From contig JARFQZ010000308.1 in assembly GCA_029287515.1 (NCBI GenBank), positions 1-7,658 of the forward strand: a stretch of 7,658 bases of DNA, given 5' to 3'. The stretch is from Lysobacterales bacterium. GTDB lineage: Bacteria; Pseudomonadota; Gammaproteobacteria; Xanthomonadales; SZUA-36. Below the pieces are notes generated by a model. The model was given only the letters and a program-made list of their open reading frames with translations, ran no database searches and was not told the origin of the DNA. The position numbers and the translations under genes are program-made. This document shows, piece after piece, positions 1 to 6,900 of this stretch. The first letter of the stretch is position 1; every line of letters starts with the position of its first letter.

Positions 1-409
1 GTACTTCAGGCTCCGGGATGAAGCATTAAGCCGGCTGGGTCAACAGGCGACCGATCAGGATGAAGAAATCGAAATGCTCGATGATGAAATCCGCTCGGTG
101 CTGGAGAAACTGTTCGAAGAGCGCTTTCCTGAAATTCCGCTGAAGTCGGTGAAAGACCGGCATCGCACAGATTCCGGACTGGACCAGCTGGCGTATGCAG
201 GCGACATGTGGGAGCAGCTGCTCGTATCCGAAAGCATCACCCAGGCCGATCTGGAGGCGCTGGCCACCGCGAGAGCCGACGCCATACGCACAGCGTTCCT
301 GGCGGGCGGGGAATTCAGTGCCGACCGCATATCACTGGCGGCACCCGCCCAGGCGGAACCCGGTGGCGGTGAGTGGGTGACCACCGAACTGGGGGTCGCG
401 ACCGACTGA
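1..409 (+). CDS. DUF748/AsmA-like envelope protein, C-terminal fragment (5' end outside window)
   Basis: The reading frame is open from base 2 (codons TAC TTC AGG CTC) to a TGA at 407-409, so this is the last 135 residues of a longer protein; the ATG at 74 is internal. The fragment is hydrophilic and mostly helical, rich in Glu, Asp and Arg, without membrane segments. Its layout fits the end of DUF748 proteins: an acidic helical stretch, a segment 'LLVSESITQADLEALATAR', a helix 'ARADAIRTAFL', then a short strand 'ADRISLAAPAQAEP' and a final strand. Known DUF748 proteins are large AsmA-related envelope proteins thought to bridge the periplasm, and their C-termini carry this 'LA-x-ARA-x-A...R-x-F/S-L' pattern. 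The assignment is by remembered pattern, without a search. The C-terminal part of another AsmA-like or OmpA-like protein is the main alternative. The gene converges with the aldehyde dehydrogenase gene, with only 14 bases between stop codons. Confidence 0.72.
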   Translation, partial: YFRLRDEALSRLGQQATDQDEEIEMLDDEIRSVLEKLFEERFPEIPLKSVKDRHRTDSGLDQLAYAGDMWEQLLVSESITQADLEALATARADAIRTAFLAGGEFSADRISLAAPAQAEPGGGEWVTTELGVATD

Positions 410-423
410 GGCAGGCTGAAGGC

Positions 424-2814
424 CTATTCGCCGTAAGGTATCCAGATATTTTTTACTTCGACAGCCTTGCGCAGAAACGAGGCGCTCTGCCCCTGCTCGG
501 GATCATACCAGTCATGGTAAAGACCGTAATTCACCCAGGTGCGTTTCATCGTGGCTGCAGATTCTTCTTCGACCAGGCGGCTGCCGCGCCTCGTGCCCCA
601 GTACCACATTCCTTCGATGTCGTAGTGTTTGGCCAGCACTTCAGCCAGTACTTCCTGGTCCCCGGTTACGATATTGAGCACACCGCCGGGCAGGTCCGAC
701 GTATCCAGGACCTGGTAAAAATCGGTGGCCAGTAAAGCGTAATGTTGTGACGGCACCGCAACGACGCGATTTCCCATGGCGATGGCCGGCATGACAGTCG
801 ATATGAATCCAAGCAACCCCGCCTCTTCAGGGGCAACGAGGCCAATAACACCCAGGGGCTCCCTCATGGCCAGGGTGACGTTACGGAACGGAGTGGCGTG
901 CACCCGCCCGTCATACTTGTCACACATGGCGGCATAGTGCCAGGTGCGCTGAATGCAAAGATTGAACTCCGCAGTGGCAGCTTGCTCGTCCTTGCCGCTC
1001 AGCTGCCGGATGCGATGAATGAATTCCGCGGAACGGGCGCTGAGGTTTTCAGCGATATAGTAAAGAACCTGGGCCCGGTTATGTGCGGTGGTTGAACTCC
1101 ATCCGCCCGCTGCCCTTGCGGCTTCGACTGCGTTTCGTATGTCCTTGCGGTTACCGGCGGGAATCTCGGCAACCACTTTACCGGTAGCGTCGTAAGCAGC
1201 ATTGCTGTAGCCGCCATCCGGGCGGACCTGCTTGCCGCCAATATACAGTTTTGCCGTGCGATCGATTTCCGGCGCTTCGTTGTCGGGCAAGACATCGACA
1301 GGCGTGAATCGAGGCAATTGCTGCACGGGCTCCTTGCTCAGACGGGATTCCCAGAAAGGTTTGACGTATTCATAAAGCCCCTCTTTTCCGCCTTCTCTCC
1401 CGAATCCTGACTCCCGGTAGCCGCCAAAGCCTGCAGCAGCATCGAATACATTGCTGCAATTGACCCAGACCGAACCCGCCTTCAGTTTTGGTGCGATATC
1501 CAGCGCCAGGTTGATGTTTTCAGTCCACACGCTGGCAGCCAGCCCATAGCGGCTGTTGTTGGCCAGTGAGACCGCTTCAGCCGGGGTTCTGAAAGTCATC
1601 GAGACAAGGACCGGGCCAAAAATCTCTTCCTGTGCCAAACGTGCGGCGGGCTGCACATCGGTGATGAGCGTTGGCGGGTAATAACAGCCCTTCTCAGGCA
1701 CCTTGCAGGGCGGTTGCCACAACGAACCGCCTTCCTCGACCCCTTGCTCCACCAGGCTGCTGATGGTTTCAAGCTGGACCGGGTCGACCAGCGCACCAAT
1801 GTCGATGCATTTATCCAGCGAATCACCCATGACCAGGCGTGACATGCGGGCCTTGATTTTCTCATGCAGCGTTTCGGCAATGGATTCCTGAACCAACAGC
1901 CTGGACCCGGCGCAGCAAACCTGCCCCTGGTTAAACCAGATCGCATCGACCAGGCCTTCCACCACGCTGTCCAGGTCGGAATCGTCAAAAACGATAAACG
2001 GTGATTTGCCACCCAGCTCCAGCGTCAGCTTTTTGCCGGTACCGGCGGTCGCCTTGCGCAGAATCCTGCCCACTTCAGTCGACCCGGTGAATGCCAGCTT
2101 CCCGATTTCGGGGTGATCGGTTAGCGCTTCACCGGCCTTGTGGTCTCCCAGCACCAGGTTAAAAACGCCTCTTGGAAGCCCGATCTCCTTGCAAACCTGG
2201 GCAAAGAGCTCCGCTGTCACCGATGTGTATTCAGCGGGCTTGAGCACCACCGTGTTCCCCATGGCCAGGGCAGGCGCGACTTTCCAGGCCAGCATCAGCA
2301 GGGGGAAATTCCAGGGAATGATCTGGCCCACGACACCGATGGGGCGGTAACCAGGCATTTCATCCTGCATCAGCTGTGCCCAGCCGGCGTGATGATAAAA
2401 ATGCCTGGCAACCAGTGGAATATCGATATCACGGCTTTCACGTACCGGTTTTCCGTTGTCCAGGCTTTCCAGCACGGTAAACAGTCGGCTGTTCTTCTGG
2501 ATCTGCCTGGCCATCGCGTACAGGAACCGCGCCCTGCCGTGTCCGCCGATCGCAACCCACCCTTCCAGCGCATCTGCCGCGGCTGCAACCGCCCGGCTGA
2601 CATCGGCCTCGTTGCCGTCCGCCACCATGGCGAGCATCTCGCCTGAAGCCGGGCTGTTGGTTGGAAAATATTCACCCGAATCGGGAGTCGCCCACTCACC
2701 GCCGATAAAATGATCCAGCATGCTGTTGCGGTCGGCCAGCCATTGCCTGGCGGGTCCGGGGTCTTCGGGGGCTGGTCCATATTCCATTGTTTCAAAAAGG
2801 TCTCTGACTTCCAT
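424..2814 (-). CDS. ALDH16-type aldehyde dehydrogenase with a second, degenerate ALDH domain
   Basis: This is a cytoplasmic NAD(P)+-dependent aldehyde dehydrogenase of about 796 residues, the length of the ALDH16 family (human ALDH16A1 is about 800). Numbering is from the ATG at 2814. Domain 1 (about 30-490) is complete: oxyanion Asn169 in 'PWNFP', cofactor Lys192 in 'VVLKPAE', the FTGSTEVG turn near 242-249, general base Glu266 in 'LTLELGGKSP', nucleophile Cys300 in 'FNQGQVCCAGSR', and Glu397 in 'EEIFGP'. Domain 2 (about 523-796) keeps a cofactor-fold remnant ('GVIGLVAPEEAGLLGF', 'MGNRVVAVPS') but has no Cys loop, no LELGG glutamate and no EEIFGP; it ends in the 'NIWIPYG' tail I associate with ALDH16. 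An ATG at 2820 lies two codons upstream, but GGAAGGA touches it directly and sits six bases from the 2814 ATG, so 2814 is preferred. It follows deoC closely in the same direction. The inferred substrate is the acetaldehyde released by DeoC; other aldehydes remain possible. Confidence 0.93.
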   Translation of the reverse strand: MEVRDLFETMEYGPAPEDPGPARQWLADRNSMLDHFIGGEWATPDSGEYFPTNSPASGEMLAMVADGNEADVSRAVAAAADALEGWVAIGGHGRARFLYAMARQIQKNSRLFTVLESLDNGKPVRESRDIDIPLVARHFYHHAGWAQLMQDEMPGYRPIGVVGQIIPWNFPLLMLAWKVAPALAMGNTVVLKPAEYTSVTAELFAQVCKEIGLPRGVFNLVLGDHKAGEALTDHPEIGKLAFTGSTEVGRILRKATAGTGKKLTLELGGKSPFIVFDDSDLDSVVEGLVDAIWFNQGQVCCAGSRLLVQESIAETLHEKIKARMSRLVMGDSLDKCIDIGALVDPVQLETISSLVEQGVEEGGSLWQPPCKVPEKGCYYPPTLITDVQPAARLAQEEIFGPVLVSMTFRTPAEAVSLANNSRYGLAASVWTENINLALDIAPKLKAGSVWVNCSNVFDAAAGFGGYRESGFGREGGKEGLYEYVKPFWESRLSKEPVQQLPRFTPVDVLPDNEAPEIDRTAKLYIGGKQVRPDGGYSNAAYDATGKVVAEIPAGNRKDIRNAVEAARAAGGWSSTTAHNRAQVLYYIAENLSARSAEFIHRIRQLSGKDEQAATAEFNLCIQRTWHYAAMCDKYDGRVHATPFRNVTLAMREPLGVIGLVAPEEAGLLGFISTVMPAIAMGNRVVAVPSQHYALLATDFYQVLDTSDLPGGVLNIVTGDQEVLAEVLAKHYDIEGMWYWGTRRGSRLVEEESAATMKRTWVNYGLYHDWYDPEQGQSASFLRKAVEVKNIWIPYGE

Positions 2815-2820
2815 GATCAT

Positions 2821-2827
2821 TCCTTCC
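2821..2827 (-). promoter_or_regulatory. Shine-Dalgarno site of the ALDH16-type gene
   Basis: On the minus strand the bases read GGAAGGA. The site abuts the first possible ATG (2820) with no spacer, but is six bases from the second in-frame ATG (2814), the normal distance. It therefore decides the start in favour of 2814. It lies in the short gap after the deoC stop (2833), so the dehydrogenase is expected to be translated from the deoC transcript. Confidence 0.7.
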
Positions 2828-2832
2828 CTGGC

Positions 2833-3858
2833 TCAGCCGTTGGGGTGACGAAACGCTGCAGAATAACTTCCCGTGACATGGTGCTCGAGCTGACGTTCTA
2901 TGTCGCCCAGCAGGCTACTTGCACCAAAACGGAATAAATGTGGTCTAAGCCAATGATTACCCAATTCTTCTTTCATTAAAATCAAGTAATTCAATGCTTC
3001 CTTGGACTTGCTGATCCCGCCGGCCGGCTTGTAGCCGATGCGGAACCCCGTCAATGCGTAATAATCCCTGATTGCCCTGACCATCACCAGGCTGTACGGG
3101 AGTGTCGCGTTAACCGACTCCTTTCCGGTGCTGGTCTTGATGAAATCGGCGCCGGCCATCATGCAGACCCAGCTGGCCTTTGCGACGTTGCTTAACGTTG
3201 CCAACTCACCAGTCGCCAGGATAGTTTTCAGATGGGCTTCACCGCAGGCTTTACGAAATGCCCTGACTTCCTCGTATAAACCGGACCAGTCTCCGCAAAG
3301 TGCTTTTTCACGGCTGATGACAATGTCGATTTCCGAGGCGCCCGCTTTTACCGACTCCTTGATCTGGGCCAGCTTGAGCGGCATGGGAATCTGTCCCGCG
3401 GGAAAGCCGGTGGACACCGCTGCAACCGGTATGCCACTGCCCTGCAGTTCGTTTACCGCCGTTTCAATGAAGTTGTGGTACACGCAAACGGCTGCGGTCG
3501 TGATGCCCAGTTCCGCTACGCCCAGCGCTTCCAGGATGTCCTGTCGAACCGGCCGTTTCGCTTTCTGGCACAAACGCCGAACCCTGCCCGGCGTGTCATC
3601 CCCCGCCAGGGTGGTCAGGTCGATGCAGGTAAGGGCCCGTAGCAGCCAGGCCGCCTGGTACTGCTTCTTGACCGTGCGCCGGGTTCCGATGGTAGCCGCA
3701 CGCCGTTCCACGGCACTGCGATTGACACGGATGCCGCCAAACAGCTCAGGTTTGAAGTCCATGCCCGTATTACGCGCCACGTGGCGGTCCTGCGGGTCAA
3801 TGGGGTGTACGTTTGTTTGCGGTTTATCTGCCATGTGATCCAGTATAATGTGTGTCAT
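2833..3858 (-). CDS. deoC: deoxyribose-phosphate aldolase, long animal-DERA-like form
   Basis: This class I aldolase cleaves 2-deoxy-D-ribose 5-phosphate to D-glyceraldehyde 3-phosphate and acetaldehyde, the last step of deoxynucleoside catabolism, in the cytoplasm. The 341-residue product carries the DERA signature residues: Asp178 in 'GASEIDIVI' (E. coli Asp102), Schiff-base Lys241 in 'GADFIKTSTGK' (Lys167) and Lys277 in 'IGYKPAGGI' (Lys201). 'LKTILATGEL' and 'FRFGASSLL' are also present. It is about 80 residues longer than E. coli DeoC (259), with an N-terminal arm ('RRTVKKQYQAAWLLRALT', 'IDLTTLAGDDT') and a tail ('ERQLEHHVTG') like human DERA. A TGA at 3862-3864 rules out any earlier start. 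The ATG at 3858 has no clear Shine-Dalgarno. The ATG at 3834 (residue 9, MADKPQTN) has a weak GGA four bases upstream and is a credible alternative, giving 333 residues. The gene lies just upstream of the dehydrogenase gene, apparently in one operon. Confidence 0.95.
   Translation of the reverse strand: MTHIILDHMADKPQTNVHPIDPQDRHVARNTGMDFKPELFGGIRVNRSAVERRAATIGTRRTVKKQYQAAWLLRALTCIDLTTLAGDDTPGRVRRLCQKAKRPVRQDILEALGVAELGITTAAVCVYHNFIETAVNELQGSGIPVAAVSTGFPAGQIPMPLKLAQIKESVKAGASEIDIVISREKALCGDWSGLYEEVRAFRKACGEAHLKTILATGELATLSNVAKASWVCMMAGADFIKTSTGKESVNATLPYSLVMVRAIRDYYALTGFRIGYKPAGGISKSKEALNYLILMKEELGNHWLRPHLFRFGASSLLGDIERQLEHHVTGSYSAAFRHPNG
3842..3847 (-). promoter_or_regulatory. candidate -10 element for the deoC operon
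   Basis: On the minus strand the bases read TATACT, five of six matches to TATAAT. No good -35 sits 16-18 bases upstream, so activator help would be needed. A start about seven bases downstream would fall at or next to the ATG at 3834, which would make that start nearly leaderless. This rests on hexamer likeness and position only; a promoter inside the neighbouring gene is the alternative. Confidence 0.3.
3844..3849 (+). promoter_or_regulatory. candidate -10 element for the propeller/receptor unit
   Basis: A perfect TATAAT lies 64 bases before the ATG at 3914, predicting a leader of roughly 55-60 bases. The -35 region is poor: GGTTTA at 3821-3826 has the right 17-base spacing but weak likeness, while TTGCGG at 3817-3822 would need a 21-base spacer. 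There is no TG extension next to the hexamer. It overlaps the TATACT on the other strand by four bases. Confidence 0.4.
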
Positions 3859-3866
3859 AATTCACG
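3851..3866. promoter_or_regulatory. CRP-like palindrome in the divergent promoter region
   Basis: The bases read TGTGT-CATAAT-TCACG, matching eight of ten conserved positions of the CRP core TGTGA-N6-TCACA. It lies between the two divergent genes. If deoC starts at 3858 the site overlaps its start codon; if deoC starts at 3834 the site is wholly upstream. In E. coli the deo genes are under CRP and CytR/DeoR control, so the setting is suggestive. One imperfect site is weak evidence, and chance is quite possible. Confidence 0.25.
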
Positions 3867-3900
3867 GCTATTTTTCTGCCAGTAATCAAACCAGTTCCCC

Positions 3901-3904
3901 GGAG
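3901..3904 (+). promoter_or_regulatory. Shine-Dalgarno site of the VPS10/BNR-type gene
   Basis: GGAG lies nine bases before the ATG at 3914. It supports that start, which also gives a proper Sec signal peptide. Confidence 0.65.
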
Positions 3905-3913
3905 TAAAAACGA

Positions 3914-6900
3914 ATGCGAAAGTTTGCAACCACCATGGCAGCATGCGGTTTTTTGCTGTTCAGCCTGGCCCCGGAGGTCGAATCCAATGATGACACCCCG
4001 CCCGGCTTCAACGAAAAAACGTTCAAGGGCCTGGAGTGGCGAGGCATAGGCCCTGCCCTGATGTCCGGAAGGATAGCGGACATCGCTTTTGACCCAACCG
4101 ACCGCAGCACGTGGTATGTCGCTGTAGGCAGCGGCGGCGTCTGGAAAACGACCAACCAGGGCACGACGTGGAAGTCGGTTTTCGACGGTCAGGGTTCCTA
4201 TTCCATCGGAGCGGTCACCGTTGACCCCAACAACCACAACACGGTCTGGGTTGGAACGGGAGAAAACGTGAGCGGACGCCATGTCGGTTATGGCGATGGC
4301 ATTTACAAGAGCCTGGACGGCGGCAACACCTGGAAAAACATGGGCCTGGAAAACTCCGAGCACATCGGGATGATCGCCATCGACCCTCGCGATTCGGACG
4401 TGGTCTTTGTCGCTGCGCAAGGCCCATTGTGGTCGGGTGGCGGTGACCGGGGCCTCTACAAGACCACCGACGGCGGCAAAAGCTGGGACGGAGTGCTTTG
4501 GGGCGGCGAATTTACCGGCGTCAGCGAAGTTCACATGGACCCGCGCAACCCGGACATCATGTACGCGGTGAAACACCAGCGTATCCGCAACGTCGCAGCA
4601 CTTATGAACGGCGGTCCGGAATCAGGAATTTTCAAGTCAGTCGATGGCGGCAGCAACTGGCGGGAACTGACTAACGGCCTGCCTGAAGAAGATAAAGGAA
4701 AAATTGGCCTGGCGGTCTCTCCCATCGACCCGGACGTGGTTTATGCCACAATCGAGCTGGGTGGCCGCAAGGGCGGATTCTGGCGTTCCCTCGATGGCGG
4801 TGAAAGCTGGGAAAAACGCAGCGACTACCTGTCCGGCGGTACCGGCCCGCATTATTACCAGGAGATTTTTGCCAGCCCGCACAAGCTCGACCGGGTGTAC
4901 CAGATGGACGCCACGCTGCACATCACGGAAGACGGCGGTAAGACGTTTGTGCCGCAGCCGCATGGCTATAAGCATGGCGACCACCATGCCATGGCGTTTG
5001 ATCCGGACGATCCCGAATACCTGATGTATGGCACTGACGGCGGTGTCTACGAGTCCTTTGACCTGGGAAAAACATTCCGCTTCGTGTCCAACCTGCCGGT
5101 CACCCAGTTTTACAAGGTGGCCGTCGACAACGACACGCCGTTTTACAACGTTTATGGAGGCACCCAGGACAATAACACCCAGGGCGGCCCTTCCCGTACG
5201 GACAACGTGCACGGCATACTCAACAGTGACTGGTTCATTACGTTATTCGGCGACGGCCACCAGCCCGCGGTGGACCCGACCGACCCGGATATCGTCTACT
5301 CGCAATGGCAGCAGGGGAACCTCGTCCGCTACGACCGCAAAACCGGCGAGGTGATTTATATTCAGCCACAGCCCGCGGCAGGAGAGGAATCCGAGCGATT
5401 CAACTGGGACGCCCCGATACTGATCAGTCCGCACGATCCGGCCAGAATCTATTTCGCCAGCCAGCGCTTATGGCGATCGGACGACCGCGGCGACAGCTGG
5501 ACAGCAATCAGCGGAGACCTGTCTCACGGCCGCGACCGCCTGAAAGAGCCGATGATGGGGCGGGTATGGAGCTTCGACGCGTCCTGGGACCTGTGGGCCA
5601 TGTCCTTGTTTGGCACCATCACAAACGTGTCCGAGTCCCCCCTGGTGGAAGGCCTGTTATATGCAGGCACCGATGATGGCCGGATACAGATCAGCGAGGA
5701 CGGCGGACAGAACTGGCGGGCCATCGAACGCCTGCCCGATGTACCGGACGATTTCTTCGTCAACGACATCAAGGCCGACCTGCACGACCCCGATACCGTT
5801 TACGTGGTGGTGGATGACCACAAATCAGGTGATTTCTCTCCCTACGTTCTCAAGAGCACAAACCGGGGTGGAACCTGGACACATATTTCAAGGGGATTGC
5901 CGGAACGCCATATTGTCTGGCGTCTTGTGCAGGACCACGTTAATCCCCGGTTGCTCTTCGCCGGCACCGAGTTCGGTGTATTTTTCACCGTGGACAGTGG
6001 CCAGAACTGGGTAAAACTGGCAGGCGGCGCCCCCACCATTTCATTCAGAGACCTGGTGATCCAGCAACGGGAAAACGACCTGGTGGCGGCTTCATTCGGC
6101 CGTGGATTCTGGATTCTGGACGACTACAGCCCGCTTCGGTCGGTAACCCGGGAGCAGTTGCAAAACGAAGCGACCCTTTTTCCGGTAAGGGGAGCAGACT
6201 GGTACATACCCAGGGTTCCGATGGGTGATTTCGAAGTAGGCGGCAAATCCAGCCAGGGCGACAGCTTTTTCGTGGCGCCCAATCCGCCGTTTGGTGCTGT
6301 ATTCACTTACTACCTGAGCGAGGACATCAGGACCGCAAAAGAGCAGCGCAGGGAATCGGAAAAAGATCTCGAGAAAAGCGGTGGTGACACACCCTACCCC
6401 GGATGGGAAGCGCTGCGGAAAGAGGAAATCGAAGAATCACCGGCAATCGTGCTGACTGTCAGGGATGAGTCCGGGAACGTAGTCCGCCGCATTGAAGGAC
6501 CGGTGAAAGCCGGCTTTCACCGTGTGGCCTGGGATCTTCGCTACCCGGTCTCATCGCCCTGGACGCCGGAACCTGCCGGTGACAGCTACATCGATATTCC
6601 GGGACCGCTGGCTGTGCCGGGTACTTACCAGGTGAGCATGGCAAAGCGCATCAATGGTGAACTCCAGCCTCTTGGAACGGCACAGTCGTTCACCGTCACA
6701 CCGATTGGAGAGCGCGGTCAACCCGGCGCACCCATGGAAGACGTCGTGGCGTTCAGCCGGTCGCTGGATGACCTGAACAGACAGGTAGCGGGCGCAAGTG
6801 CAGCGATCGAGGCGATGCTGGTAGAAACCGGGGCAATCAAGGAAACCCTGTTGCGATCCGACGCGCCGGACACTCTGCGGGGACAGGCTCGCACCCTCGA

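Noticed and set aside
413..425. Possible terminator hairpin AGGC-TGAAG-GCCT between the convergent stops
   Set aside because: The stem has four base pairs and no T-run on either strand, too weak for an intrinsic terminator.
424..1245. Second ALDH domain read as a frameshifted or decayed separate gene
   Set aside because: The frame is continuous, total length and the NIWIPYG-type ending match the ALDH16 architecture, and no stop or start lies between the domains. The shortened domain looks like a family trait.
3128..3838. 236-codon open frame on the plus strand opposite deoC
   Set aside because: It is a shadow of deoC, whose active-site motifs are intact in the other frame. The translation shows no family pattern.
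3935..3949. Possible lipobox (MAAC) in the propeller protein's leader
   Set aside because: The cysteine is at residue 11, before most of the hydrophobic core, and position -3 is Met. An ordinary signal peptide with later cleavage fits better.
3824..4576. 250-codon open frame on the minus strand opposite the 5' end of the propeller gene
   Set aside because: It lies antisense to a gene with eleven Asp boxes and a signal peptide, its translation has no recognisable domain, and it would overlap deoC. GC-rich codon bias of the real gene explains it.
4637..5212. 191-codon minus-strand open frame inside the propeller gene
   Set aside because: It is antisense to conserved blade motifs, with no plausible ribosome site or domain. 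It is a by-product of codon bias.
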